Shown one piece after another: positions 1 to 7,673 of a stretch of DNA of 13,024 bases (position 1 is the first letter of the stretch; every line of letters begins with the position of its first letter). The stretch is from the NCBI GenBank assembly GCA_018610125.1, contig JAHEOI010000239.1:1-13024 (forward strand). The letters run 5' to 3'. The position numbers and the translations under genes were made by a program. The notes beneath the pieces were generated by a model that did no database searches, was not told where the DNA came from, and saw nothing but the letters and a program-made list of their open reading frames with translations. The DNA is from Verrucomicrobiota bacterium (GTDB lineage Bacteria > Verrucomicrobiota > Verrucomicrobiia > Limisphaerales > JAHEOI01).

Positions 1-2
1 CC

Positions 3-671
3 CGAGCCAGTCTGCACCAGGCCAAGAACGATGTCTCGCGAATGACATCCCTCCATCAGGATGACGTTGTGTCCACCGCCATCTTGGAGCAGACTCAGGC
101 ACGTGCCCAATCCCTTGAGGGTCAGGTGAGTGAGAAAGAAGCCTTGGTGCAGCAGATTGAGCAAGAGCTCCAGAGTGTTCGAGACGATCACGCCGCAGGC
201 ACCAATCGGATGGCGGGCATTCCGGACGCCATCCGAGCGGCCATCGAAGTCCAAGCCAAACGGCTCAACCAAGCGAAAGCTCAAATGAGGCCGAAAGAGC
301 TGAAGGCGCCAATGGAAGGAATAACCACCAAAGTCTTCTCCCGGTCAGGCGCCAATGTTGTCGGAGGGGATCCGATCTTAAAGATCCGATCAGGGAAGGC
401 AAGCCGGATTGTTGGGTATCTCGAGCAGCCGCTTCCAACCGACGCCCCGAACAAGATGAAAGGACGCCGTGTCAAAGTTCGCGCCCGCTCGAAAGGTCGC
501 CGCCAGGCTATCGGACGAATCCTCAAAGTCGGAAACCAAATGCATACGGTGACCAATCGTCAATTGATTCAAGCCAATCGCCCACAGACGGCTCTTCCGA
601 TCGTGGTGAATGTGCCGCCCCAGCTCAAGCTGCGCCCGGGCGAGCTGGTCGATCTCATCGTTCAACCTTGA
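3..671 (+). CDS. HlyD-family periplasmic adaptor, C-terminal part (5' truncated)
   Basis: The reading frame is open to the left edge, so this is the last 222 or so residues of a longer protein; the first internal ATG (42) is not a believable start. The first 90 residues of the visible part are rich in Gln, Glu, Ala and Lys with heptad character (coiled coil). They are followed by a lipoyl/barrel-sandwich-like stretch beginning KELKAPMEGITTKVF, with GDPILKI, and a C-terminal beta-rich part ending LRPGELVDLIVQP. This order (coiled coil, second half of the lipoyl domain, beta-barrel) is typical of HlyD/MFP adaptors that link an inner-membrane transporter to the outer membrane. The transporter partner is not in the window; it could lie to the left. 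The FIST gene starts 7 nt after the stop, so the two are probably co-transcribed. The family call is good; the cargo is unknown. Confidence 0.75.
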   Translation, partial: RASLHQAKNDVSRMTSLHQDDVVSTAILEQTQARAQSLEGQVSEKEALVQQIEQELQSVRDDHAAGTNRMAGIPDAIRAAIEVQAKRLNQAKAQMRPKELKAPMEGITTKVFSRSGANVVGGDPILKIRSGKASRIVGYLEQPLPTDAPNKMKGRRVKVRARSKGRRQAIGRILKVGNQMHTVTNRQLIQANRPQTALPIVVNVPPQLKLRPGELVDLIVQP

Positions 672-678
672 AGGGTTT

Positions 679-1896
679 ATGAGCAGTACCAACGGATATT
701 CGGTTGCCGGCATTTCTGAAGGCAATCTGGACGAGGAAGCGATCAAGGATTGGGCACGAGGCTTACGCGAGAGGCTTTCAGCGCCGGAAGTCACGTTCGG
801 GCTGGTGTTCATGACGCCTCATTACTTCGAAGAGTCTCGGAATGTGCTTGAGCTCTTGCGGCTTCACGCTCGTATCCCAATCCTTGCCGGTTGCTCGAGC
901 AACGGTCTGATCGCGGATGGACGGGAGCTTGAAACCCGCCCCGGGCTCACTCTGGGCCTTTACTACTGTCCTGAGACTCACCTCGATGTCTGCCGGTTCA
1001 CCGAAGATCAGGTCAATAACGCCGAAGCCTCAACGTTTTGGCACAGCAAAAGCGGGGTGACTCCCGAGCAGAGCAACGGATGGCTGGTCTTTGTCGACCC
1101 CTTTCACATGGATGGAGAAGCGTGGCTGCGGCAATGGAACCAAGCTTATCCGGCTTTGCCGGTTTTTGGCGGGCTCGCAAGTGGCGACCATTCGGCCAAT
1201 CGGACCCAATTGTATTGGAATGGCGACGTCTATGAGGAGGGGGGCATCGGCATTTCCTTCCGAGGTCGGACTTCGCTGACCGGGGTCATTTCCCAGGGAT
1301 GCACCCCGATCGGTGACACCTGGACGATCACCAAGGCGGAAGGCAATGTCATCCATGAGATCGGCAACCGGCCCGCTTACCAGGTCCTTTTGGAGACCTT
1401 CGATGAGCTCCCGCCGGAAGCGAAGAAAAAGACCCGTGGCAACCTTTTTGTCGGAATCGTCGTCAACGAGTACTTGGATGAATTTCATCGGGGCGACTTC
1501 TTGATTCGCAACCTTATCGGTGCGGACCCCCAGACAGGGAGTCTTGTCGTCGGGGGCTTCCCCAGAAACGGCCAAACACTCCAATTTCAACGCCGCGACG
1601 CGGAAACCGCCGATGAAGATCTCCAAACGCTGCTGACACAGACCGCGGACCGATTGCAGAATCGGGTCACGTACGGAGGATGCCTGTGCTCCTGCAATGG
1701 TCGAGGCCAAGGCCTCTTCGGTGTCCCCGATCACGATGCCGCGACCGTCCAATCCCACTTCCGGGATCTCGGGGTAACCGGCTTCTTTTGCAACGGGGAG
1801 ATTGGACCGGTCGGCGATCAGAACTTCCTGCACGGTTACACCGCATCGCTTGCCCTGTTTGTGGACCGTCAAGAGGAGAATGCCTCTCAGGCCTGA
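679..1896 (+). CDS. FIST-domain sensory protein (FIST_N + FIST_C)
   Basis: A 405-residue protein consisting of a FIST_N and a FIST_C domain and nothing else. FIST_N runs roughly from residue 37 to 205 (GCSSNG at 71-76, PVFGGLASGD at 161-170, GGIGISF at 188-194, QGCTPIG at 206-212). FIST_C runs roughly from 230 to 390 (NRPAYQVLLE, then GGCLCSCNGRG at 333-343, and CNGEIGP at 371-377 near the end). FIST domains are thought to bind small ligands, possibly amino acids, and are often fused to methyl-accepting, GGDEF or kinase outputs; here there is no output domain and no signal peptide. I chose ATG 679 because the frame upstream of it overlaps the adaptor gene and reads as low-quality sequence; an AAGG lies just before it. 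It follows the adaptor by 7 nt and precedes trmB by 12 nt. The role is inferred only from the family. Confidence 0.85.
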   Translation: MSSTNGYSVAGISEGNLDEEAIKDWARGLRERLSAPEVTFGLVFMTPHYFEESRNVLELLRLHARIPILAGCSSNGLIADGRELETRPGLTLGLYYCPETHLDVCRFTEDQVNNAEASTFWHSKSGVTPEQSNGWLVFVDPFHMDGEAWLRQWNQAYPALPVFGGLASGDHSANRTQLYWNGDVYEEGGIGISFRGRTSLTGVISQGCTPIGDTWTITKAEGNVIHEIGNRPAYQVLLETFDELPPEAKKKTRGNLFVGIVVNEYLDEFHRGDFLIRNLIGADPQTGSLVVGGFPRNGQTLQFQRRDAETADEDLQTLLTQTADRLQNRVTYGGCLCSCNGRGQGLFGVPDHDAATVQSHFRDLGVTGFFCNGEIGPVGDQNFLHGYTASLALFVDRQEENASQA

Positions 1897-1908
1897 TGCG
1901 CCCCGTCT

Positions 1909-2517
1909 ATGCGTGCGGAATCTGAGCGAGCGACGCTGATCTCCCACCCTGGATCGTTTGTCGAGCCTATCCACTTACTCAACCTCTTCCCAAAGAGGCA
2001 ACCGATTGAAGTGGAGCTTGGAAGCGGCGATGGTGCCTTCATCTCGGCTTATGCCAAGAAGCATCCGGATCGTAACTTCGTGGCGGTCGAACGATTGTTG
2101 GGCCGAATGCGCAAGCTTGATCGTAAAGCCCGACGCACCGGATTGAGAGACAACCTTCGCCTCTTTCGTCTCGAAGGGAGCTATTTTTTGACTTATTTAA
2201 TACCGCCTCGCTCCATTCATGCGCTCCACATCTACTTTCCCGATCCCTGGCCGAAACGACGTCATAATCGACGACGGATGATCAATCGCAGTTTTGCGGT
2301 CCTGGCAGCTGAAAAGTTGGTGCCGGGCGGGATGGTTTATTTGCGGACCGACAACCGCGACTATTTTCACCAGATGATCGAAGTCTTCGAGGCTGGCCAC
2401 GCTTTTCGACCGAGGGCGACGCCTCTCTCCTTGGCGGCAATCGAAACCGAATTCGAGCACGACTTTCGCAAGCAAGGCTTTCCGACACTGCGAATCGCCT
2501 ACCAAAAACACCGCTAG
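1909..2517 (+). CDS. trmB: tRNA (guanine-N7-)-methyltransferase TrmB
   Basis: SAM-dependent enzyme that methylates N7 of G46 in the tRNA variable loop; cytoplasmic. At 202 residues it is near the usual bacterial length. The SAM-binding motif I is VELGSGDGAF (residues 35-44) and the acidic end of strand 2 is AVER (59-62). The family signature FPDPWPKRRHNRRR is at 110-123, LRTDNRDYF at 145-153, and the C-terminal TEFEHDF (180-186) corresponds to the T-x-F-E tRNA/active-site segment of TrmB. The start ATG lies 12 nt after the FIST stop without a visible Shine-Dalgarno sequence, so translation may depend on coupling. Its TAG stop abuts the TAG stop of the convergent membrane-protein gene with no base between them. 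Identification is firm. Confidence 0.95.
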   Translation: MRAESERATLISHPGSFVEPIHLLNLFPKRQPIEVELGSGDGAFISAYAKKHPDRNFVAVERLLGRMRKLDRKARRTGLRDNLRLFRLEGSYFLTYLIPPRSIHALHIYFPDPWPKRRHNRRRMINRSFAVLAAEKLVPGGMVYLRTDNRDYFHQMIEVFEAGHAFRPRATPLSLAAIETEFEHDFRKQGFPTLRIAYQKHR

Positions 2518-2991
2518 CTAGACATCAATCACCGGGCCATCGTCATCGTCTTCATCTTTCGACCTCCGTGAGCCTGAACTGGGCCTCCCGGATGTCGAGG
2601 TTCTTTGCTCAAACCGTTGCGTCTGGGTGTGAACCTGAGCCCCAAAGAGGAGATTAAGCCAGAGCGAGACAATGCTGATCACCAGCGCCCCCAGGAAGGC
2701 AGCCGTGAAGCTTTCAACAATAAAATGCTCACTCAATAAGACTCCGACGAAATAGAGAAGGAGGGCATTAATGACGAGCATGAAAAGCCCGAGGGAGGCC
2801 ACAACCAATGGCAATGCTGCCAACACCAGCACCGGGCGCACCAACGTATTGAGGACCCCCAACAAAAGCGAGGCCATAAAGAGGGTGCCCCATTGATCCC
2901 AATGAATCCCGGGGACGATGCCCGCCGCAACGAGCACGGATGCGGTGGTAATGAGCCACCGCAAAAAAAAGTTCTTCAGCTCCGGCGACAT
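2518..2991 (-). CDS. Phage-holin-4-2-type (PF04020-like) four-helix membrane protein
   Basis: A small integral membrane protein of 157 residues from the ATG at 2991. A TTG at 3018 would add nine residues; I prefer the ATG because AAGGA lies 13 nt upstream, whereas the TTG has only a GGTGAG much too close to it. Four hydrophobic segments lie at about 9-27, 36-57, 58-82 and 90-115. The sequence LLLGVLNTLVRPVLVLAALP with a short NALLLYFVG segment is characteristic of this widespread family. The tail (about 118-157) is hydrophilic and ends in a run of acidic residues (KDEDDDDGP). Despite the holin name, members of this family are common chromosomal proteins of unknown function, and there is no other phage gene nearby. 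It is 30 nt downstream of manA (3 nt if the TTG is used) and probably in the accA-manA operon. Confidence 0.8.
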   Translation of the reverse strand: MSPELKNFFLRWLITTASVLVAAGIVPGIHWDQWGTLFMASLLLGVLNTLVRPVLVLAALPLVVASLGLFMLVINALLLYFVGVLLSEHFIVESFTAAFLGALVISIVSLWLNLLFGAQVHTQTQRFEQRTSTSGRPSSGSRRSKDEDDDDGPVIDV

Positions 2992-3021
2992 GTGCTTTTT
3001 GGATTCCTTCGCACGCAAGAC

Positions 3022-3993
3022 TCACCGCGGCGCGGCATGGAGGTATTGGCTGCCGTGGTCGCTTCCCAATTCAACATCGTCACAGGCCGCGGGCACCAGA
3101 CAAAACTGGCCCGGCTCCAATGAGAGCGTTGCCGCTCCGTATTGCACCCGGAGATTGCCTTGAATGACGCCAAGGACCACCGGGACGCTTGCGTTGAGCT
3201 CCCGAGATTGACCGGAGTCCAGTGAGCGGAGGACCACTTGAAAGAGCGGATCGTCGACAAGGGACTTTACCGAGCCGGTCGGCTCCGATTCGAGATCGGA
3301 TTGAATCACGCTCGGCTCAAAGTCATTGAAGTCGATCGAAGCCAACGACTCATCGATATGCAACGCTCGAGGTTTGCCATCCAAACCAACTCGATTCCAA
3401 TCGAAAACCCGATACGTTGTGTCTGAATTTTGTTGCACCTCGAAAAGGACAATCCCTTCACCGATGGCATGGACCCGACCACTCGGCAGGAACATCGCGT
3501 CGCCGGCCTTGACCGGCACGGCATGAAAGCATTCGGCGACACTCCCTTCACGAAGGCGTCGCTCAAACTCGTCCCGAGTCACTCCCTTCTTTAGACCGAC
3601 GTAAAGCTGTGCCCCCGGCCGGGCATCGATGATGTACCACATCTCTGTCTTGGGCTCTCCACCGAGCTTGGCCGCGACTTCGTCAGGGGGATGGACCTGT
3701 AGGGAGAGCCGCTCCCGAGCATCGAGGATTTTCACCAACAACGGAAAACGGCCTTTCTGGGCACTCGCTTTTCCCAGGAGCTCTTTCGGATGATTCTCCA
3801 TCACCCAGTGAAGATCCTTCCCGGTCAACGGCCCATTTTTGATCGTACTGACCGCTTCAGGACGGTCCGTCACTTCCCAAGACTCGCCAATCGGAGCATC
3901 GCCGGGGATTTGCTTCTGAAACAGCTCGGCTAATCGCTGCCCTCCCCAGACCCGCTCCTGAAAAACCGGTTCAAACCTCAATGGATACAGCAT
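3022..3993 (-). CDS. manA: Mannose-6-phosphate isomerase, class I (short type)
   Basis: Interconverts mannose 6-phosphate and fructose 6-phosphate, feeding mannose into glycolysis or supplying GDP-mannose for polysaccharide; zinc enzyme, cytoplasmic. The 323-residue length fits the short class I isomerases found in Firmicutes and others. It begins YPLRFEPVFQERVWGG as is typical. Zinc ligands are visible: Q99 and H101 in LSLQVHPPD, E117 in KTEMWYI, and H175 in SGRVHAIG. The conserved YRVFDWNR (194-201) and RALHIDESL (209-217) follow, then a second cupin-like half. GAGG lies 4 nt before the ATG. The start is 15 nt after the accA stop, so these genes are very likely co-transcribed. Substrate is assigned from the family; some relatives also act on other aldoses. 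Confidence 0.93.
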   Translation of the reverse strand: MLYPLRFEPVFQERVWGGQRLAELFQKQIPGDAPIGESWEVTDRPEAVSTIKNGPLTGKDLHWVMENHPKELLGKASAQKGRFPLLVKILDARERLSLQVHPPDEVAAKLGGEPKTEMWYIIDARPGAQLYVGLKKGVTRDEFERRLREGSVAECFHAVPVKAGDAMFLPSGRVHAIGEGIVLFEVQQNSDTTYRVFDWNRVGLDGKPRALHIDESLASIDFNDFEPSVIQSDLESEPTGSVKSLVDDPLFQVVLRSLDSGQSRELNASVPVVLGVIQGNLRVQYGAATLSLEPGQFCLVPAACDDVELGSDHGSQYLHAAPR

Positions 3994-4008
3994 AACGCCT
4001 CGTCGCCA

Positions 4009-4998
4009 TCACACCGATTCCGACTCCTTCTCGGTTTCCTTCTCCATGTAATGCCCGATCGATCGGTACTTCGCGTACCGCTGTTCGAGGCGTTCCTTGG
4101 GTGATAAGCGCCGAAGACTTGCCAAATGCTCAAGGAGGTATCCCTTAAGCGAGTCTGCCGCAGTCTTAAAATCATTATGCGCGCCCCCCAACGGTTCCGG
4201 CACGATCGTATCGGCAATTTCCATTTCCAAAAGGTCATTGGCCGTAATCTTTAACGATTCGGCCGCCTTGGGAGCCGAAGAACGGTCTTTCCATAATATT
4301 GCCGCACATCCTTCGGGGCTGATGACCGAATAATAGGCATTTTCCATGAGCAGCAGGCGATCGCCGATACCGATCCCGAGCGCTCCTCCGGAGCCACCCT
4401 CACCGATGACGACCGAGAGAATCGGCACCTCCATCAACATCATTTCGCGCAGGTTGACCGCAATCGCCTCGGCGATGTGCCGCTTTTCTGCCCCCACGCC
4501 GGGATAAGCACCCGCGGTGTCAATCAACGTAATGATCGGCAAGTCAAACTTATTGGCCATTTGCATAAGCCGAAGCGCCTTCCGATACCCCTCCGGGTGG
4601 GCGGCCCCAAAGTTTCTACGGATATTCTCCTTGGTATCACGGCCTTTCTGCGTGCCCACCACCATTACCTTGTGGCCTTCCAAGCGGGCCAATCCGCCCA
4701 CCATTGCTTGGTCGTCCCCGTATGCCCGATCCCCATGCAGCTCCGAAAACCCGTCAAAGACCTCGTTCAGATAGTCGAGCGTGTAGGGGCGTTTCGGATG
4801 CCGAGCAAGCTGCACCCGCTGCCACGGCGTCAACTGTGAAAAAATCTGCCGCCGCGTCTCCTCGATTTTGCGCTCGATTTGAGCGATCTCTTCCTCAATG
4901 CTGATTCCCAGCGAATGATTTTCCGGGTGCATCTTGAGATCGTCCAACTTGCGCTGGAGCTCAACGATCGGCTTCTCGAAATCCAAGTAGTGCTTCAT
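4009..4998 (-). CDS. accA: Acetyl-CoA carboxylase carboxyltransferase subunit alpha
   Basis: Alpha subunit of the carboxyltransferase that transfers carboxyl from carboxybiotin to acetyl-CoA, giving malonyl-CoA, the first committed step of fatty acid synthesis; works with AccD, which is not in the window. At 329 residues the length is standard. The N-terminus LDFEKPIVELQRKLDDL, the region QLARHPKRPYTLDYL (64-78), the FSELHGDRAYGDD segment, GTQKGRDTKENIRRNFG (115-131) and the oxyanion glycine run IGEGGSGGALGIG (198-210) are all family hallmarks. The usual GAEERGQAEAIA loop reads GAEKRHIAEAIA here, a small deviation. The tail is unusually rich in Glu, Lys and Ser. There is no Shine-Dalgarno sequence before the ATG; a possible promoter just upstream would give a nearly leaderless transcript. 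First gene of an apparent accA-manA-membrane-protein operon. Confidence 0.96.
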   Translation of the reverse strand: MKHYLDFEKPIVELQRKLDDLKMHPENHSLGISIEEEIAQIERKIEETRRQIFSQLTPWQRVQLARHPKRPYTLDYLNEVFDGFSELHGDRAYGDDQAMVGGLARLEGHKVMVVGTQKGRDTKENIRRNFGAAHPEGYRKALRLMQMANKFDLPIITLIDTAGAYPGVGAEKRHIAEAIAVNLREMMLMEVPILSVVIGEGGSGGALGIGIGDRLLLMENAYYSVISPEGCAAILWKDRSSAPKAAESLKITANDLLEMEIADTIVPEPLGGAHNDFKTAADSLKGYLLEHLASLRRLSPKERLEQRYAKYRSIGHYMEKETEKESESV

Positions 4999-5010
4999 GC
5001 AAATAATCAG

Positions 5011-5038
5011 TTTACAACGACGCCGCCCAACCTGTAAA
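5011..5038 (-). promoter_or_regulatory. Possible accA promoter / inverted repeat
   Basis: Reading on the minus strand, TTTACA (5038-5033) and TGTAAA (5016-5011) are 16 bp apart and would act as -35 and -10 boxes (four matches to TATAAT). Transcription would start only a few bases before the accA ATG at 4998, which agrees with the absence of a ribosome binding site. The two boxes are also exact reverse complements of one another, so the element could instead be an operator. Position and spacing are seen; function is inferred. Confidence 0.35.
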
Positions 5039-5050
5039 TCGGTAAGGGGC

Positions 5051-5090
5051 TGTAAAGAAAAAGGAGCCGGAGCGCGGACTCCGACTCCTT
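5051..5090 (-). terminator. Rho-independent terminator, minus strand
   Basis: A 12-bp inverted repeat with one mismatch (arms 5061-5072 and 5079-5090, loop of 6 nt) is followed on the minus strand by a T-rich tract, TTTCTTTACA. The plus-strand side has no T-run, so it works leftward. It lies about 230 nt past the pgl stop and 52 nt before the accA start. It therefore ends either a long zwf-pgl 3' untranslated region or a separate small RNA, and isolates accA from upstream transcription unless it is read through. Confidence 0.7.
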
Positions 5091-5215
5091 CTTAGCGATC
5101 TGGTCTTACGCCTTCGCTCAGGCGTTCAGAAACGTAATGAGGCCCTCTTCGGTTTTCCTGCTCAGGCCCCATTACCAGCAGGACCAATCTGCCAACCCTT
5201 AGCGAGCAGAACGAC
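5091..5215 (-). ncRNA. Candidate structured RNA between pgl and accA
   Basis: The gene-free stretch 4999-5323 contains no plausible reading frame but has dense self-complementarity just upstream of the terminator. On the minus strand a long stem forms between 5175-5165 and 5144-5134 (11 bp, one G-U). A perfect 6-bp hairpin has arms 5125-5120 and 5113-5108. A closing helix forms between 5189-5182 and 5105-5097 (8 bp with one bulge). In addition, a 7-nt segment (5183-5177) is complementary to the loop of the long stem (5162-5156), which would make an H-type pseudoknot. I compared it from memory with SRP RNA, tmRNA, 6S RNA, RNase P RNA and common riboswitches and found no convincing match. It may be an independent small RNA, the 3' end of the zwf-pgl message, or an accA leader. 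The remaining 5216-5323 is A/T-rich with no clear promoter. Confidence 0.4.
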
Positions 5216-5323
5216 ATTAATTGGAGCCCGACAGCCCAGCCTCTGTTCAAAATTTTTTCTCAAATTGTCCTTTTTCTCTTAAAAATCTCTTCACGTTATC
5301 GTTAACGCTGTTTAGGGATATCA

Positions 5324-6040
5324 CTAATCTGGGATATCCGTCAGGATCCGGGTATTTGACCGCGATTGGAGCACGCGAGCGAGCGGGGTCTTGCCCTCGG
5401 GATGGAGAGACGCGCTCAAGGCCTCCTGCTTGCCCTCACCTGATGCGAGCACCCAAACTCGGTGGGCGGCTTGAATTGCGGCATAAGTCAGGGTCACCCG
5501 CTGACCCGGCGGCTTGGGCCCGACCACCGCTTGGTAGGCCTTCTCGTTCGCGGGATCGGGTTCCGGTCCACCGGGGAAGAGCGATGCGACATGGCCATCT
5601 TCGCCCATTCCAAGAAAGACAAGGTCCAATGCGGGCATTGCTCCCACGCGATCGGGCACCTGCCACTTGATTGCATCATCCGCGCGTTTGGCAGCCTGCT
5701 CGGGATTCAGCTCGCCTTGGATTCGGGTCCGATGATCCTCTGGGATAGCCAGCGGTGTGATCAGATGTTGCTCGATCAAACGGAAGTTGCTTTCCGGATC
5801 GGTGGGCGGGACACAACGCTCATCCGCCCAGAACAGGCGAGCCGGGTTGAAGGCCTGACGGCTTTCGGAGATTTGATTCACAACCGAATCCAGGAATTGC
5901 CTTGTGATTCGGCCCCCTGAAAGCGCGGAGTGTAAGAGCGTGTCATTTGAGGCGGATCGCTCAATCAAGCCGAGCCATTCCGTCGCGACTTGATCGGCGA
6001 GCTGATCGGACGAGGCAAATCGGATCAATTGATAATTCAT
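5324..6040 (-). CDS. pgl: 6-phosphogluconolactonase
   Basis: Hydrolyses 6-phosphoglucono-1,5-lactone to 6-phosphogluconate, the second step of the oxidative pentose phosphate pathway; cytoplasmic, SugarC/NagB-like fold (DevB/SOL type). At 238 residues it is of normal length. Phosphate-loop SALSGGRI is at 38-45, WADERCVPPTDPESN at 71-85, and the family signature GMGEDGHVASLFPG at 144-157 carries the catalytic His150; R181-LTYAAI at 181-189 is also conserved. The ATG at 6040 has only a weak GAAG before it. It follows zwf by 70 nt on the same strand, so zwf-pgl is a functional pair catalysing consecutive steps. An imperfect terminator-like repeat of GGATATC lies across its stop codon but without a T-run. 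Confidence 0.94.
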   Translation of the reverse strand: MNYQLIRFASSDQLADQVATEWLGLIERSASNDTLLHSALSGGRITRQFLDSVVNQISESRQAFNPARLFWADERCVPPTDPESNFRLIEQHLITPLAIPEDHRTRIQGELNPEQAAKRADDAIKWQVPDRVGAMPALDLVFLGMGEDGHVASLFPGGPEPDPANEKAYQAVVGPKPPGQRVTLTYAAIQAAHRVWVLASGEGKQEALSASLHPEGKTPLARVLQSRSNTRILTDIPD

Positions 6041-6110
6041 ATAAGCTTCATTTTTTGCTTCCTGATAGGGACTGTCGTCTCACAGGTGTGGCGCAATGAG
6101 GCAACCCTCG

Positions 6111-7673
6111 CTAACTGTCTGATTTCGGGTTTCGCCAGACGCGACCGGACCTCTCGAGCAGGTCATCGGCAGCCGCCGGTCCCCACGTGCCGGCCGAATA
6201 AAACTCGCGCTCCGATAGGAGCTGCCCATCCCAACCGGCGCGGATCGAATCGACGATTTGCCAGGCCGACTCCAATTCATCGCGTCGGATAAAAAGTGTC
6301 GGGTCGCCGGCAATCGCTTCCAACAACAATCGCTCGTAAGCCTCGGGGGTTCGAGTGCCAAACTCTTGGTCGTAATCGAAATCCATCCAGACCGGTCGGA
6401 CCTGCGTACTGGCCCCCGGAATCTTGGCATTGAACTGCAATGAGATCCCCTCGTTTGGCTGAAGTCGGATGGTAATGCCGTTTGCATCGAGCTTCGGGCC
6501 GCATTGGGCCGCAAACAGGACATGCGGGGTGGGGCGAAACTGGATCTTCACCTCGCTGGCGCCGGTCGGGAGATGCTTTCCAGTCCGAAGAAAGAACGGC
6601 ACTCCCGACCACCGCCAATTGTCGACCCACATCTGCAAGGCAACAAAGGTTTCCACATTGGAGTTCGGATCAACCCGCCACTCGTCCCTGTATCCCGGCA
6701 CTTGCTGACGATCCACCTCCCCCGCAGTGTATTGGCCGCGAACCACTTGCTGATTGACCCGATTTCCCCGGATCGGTCGAATCGCTTGAAGGAATTTCAC
6801 TTTCTCATCGCGGATGGCTTCAGGGCCGAGCGAAACGGGTGGCTCCATCCCGATCAGGGCCATGACTTGCAGGAGATGATTTTGCACCATGTCCCGGAGA
6901 GCGCCCGCTTCTTCGTAATACGCCCCACGCGACCCCACCCCGCTCTTCTCCCCGACAGTGATTTGAATATGGTCGATCGACTTCCTATCCCAGAGCTCTT
7001 CAAAAATCGCATTTGAGAAGCGGAAAATAAGGATATTTTGGACGGTCTCTTTGCCGAGGTAGTGATCGATGCGGAAGATTTGCCGCTCATAAGTGTAGCG
7101 AGTCAGCTCGGTGTTGAGCTTTTGGGCCGAGGCAAGGTCGTGACCAAACGGCTTCTCGACGACGATTCGCTGCCAATACGAGCTTTCGCCGCTCTTGCGC
7201 AAGAGGTCGTTCTCATAAAGGTGTCGGACAGCCCCCGCAAACTGGCTCGGGAAGATCGCCAAATAAAAGAGCACATTCCTTCGAAGCGCTTCGGAGTCAA
7301 ACGATGCCAGGTGCTCAGCCAGCTTTTGGTAAGCATCCGGCTCGGTAATGTCGCCCCGACAATACGAAACGCATTGCTCAAAGGCCTCCCAATGCTCCAG
7401 GTTGGCCCCTTTCTCCAAGGCAAACTCTTGAAAGCCTTCCTTCAGCTCCTTTCGCCATTGCTCGTTCGTCTTGTCACGTCGCGCAAAGCCAACAATCCGG
7501 AATGGGTCCGGTAAAAGATCCTCACAATAGAGATGATACAACGCCGGGATCAGCTTACGCTTCGTCAGGTCGCCGCTGGCACCAAAGATGACAATGGTGC
7601 ATGGCTCCACCCGTTTCCCCCCCTCATCGAGCCGACAGATGAGCAGCTCGTCCAAGTCCTCATTTTCTTTCAT
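6111..7673 (-). CDS. zwf: Glucose-6-phosphate 1-dehydrogenase
   Basis: Oxidises glucose 6-phosphate to 6-phosphogluconolactone with NAD(P)+, the entry step of the oxidative pentose phosphate pathway. From the ATG at 7673 the protein has 520 residues, close to the family norm. The dinucleotide-binding GASGDL (31-36), EKPFGHD (173-179), substrate-binding RIDHYLGKE (201-209) and GALRDMVQNH with the catalytic base His266 are intact. The C-terminal half has FFLRTGKHLP and IRLQPNEG segments as expected. A GTG at 7745, with GGAG 7 nt upstream, would add 24 residues (VDKHQGSRTLTVEK...). I prefer the ATG because the extension does not resemble the family, although the ATG has no Shine-Dalgarno sequence. 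It is divergent from the 3-epimerase gene and followed by pgl. Confidence 0.95.
   Translation of the reverse strand: MKENEDLDELLICRLDEGGKRVEPCTIVIFGASGDLTKRKLIPALYHLYCEDLLPDPFRIVGFARRDKTNEQWRKELKEGFQEFALEKGANLEHWEAFEQCVSYCRGDITEPDAYQKLAEHLASFDSEALRRNVLFYLAIFPSQFAGAVRHLYENDLLRKSGESSYWQRIVVEKPFGHDLASAQKLNTELTRYTYERQIFRIDHYLGKETVQNILIFRFSNAIFEELWDRKSIDHIQITVGEKSGVGSRGAYYEEAGALRDMVQNHLLQVMALIGMEPPVSLGPEAIRDEKVKFLQAIRPIRGNRVNQQVVRGQYTAGEVDRQQVPGYRDEWRVDPNSNVETFVALQMWVDNWRWSGVPFFLRTGKHLPTGASEVKIQFRPTPHVLFAAQCGPKLDANGITIRLQPNEGISLQFNAKIPGASTQVRPVWMDFDYDQEFGTRTPEAYERLLLEAIAGDPTLFIRRDELESAWQIVDSIRAGWDGQLLSEREFYSAGTWGPAAADDLLERSGRVWRNPKSDS

Noticed and set aside
369..391. Direct repeat of GATCCGATC separated by 5 bp
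   Set aside because: It encodes DPILKIRS within the conserved lipoyl-like region of the adaptor, so codon usage explains it; no sign of a site-specific function.
1030..1974. A 314-codon minus-strand open frame opposite the FIST gene
   Set aside because: Antisense to well-conserved FIST domains and without recognisable motifs.
2518..2991. Evidence for a prophage from a holin-type gene
   Set aside because: This family is common in ordinary chromosomes, sits here in a metabolic operon, and no lysin, capsid, integrase or attachment site is present.
5091..5215. Identity of the structured region as SRP RNA, tmRNA, 6S RNA or a known riboswitch
   Set aside because: The SRP GGAAGG/GCAGCC tetraloop region, tmRNA tRNA-like ends and the 6S single-bubble hairpin shape are not seen; no riboswitch core that I recognise is present.
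5316..5339. Inverted repeat GGATATC...GATATCC at the pgl stop as a terminator
   Set aside because: A 7-bp A/T-rich stem with a 10-nt loop and no T-run; the stronger terminator lies at 5051-5090.
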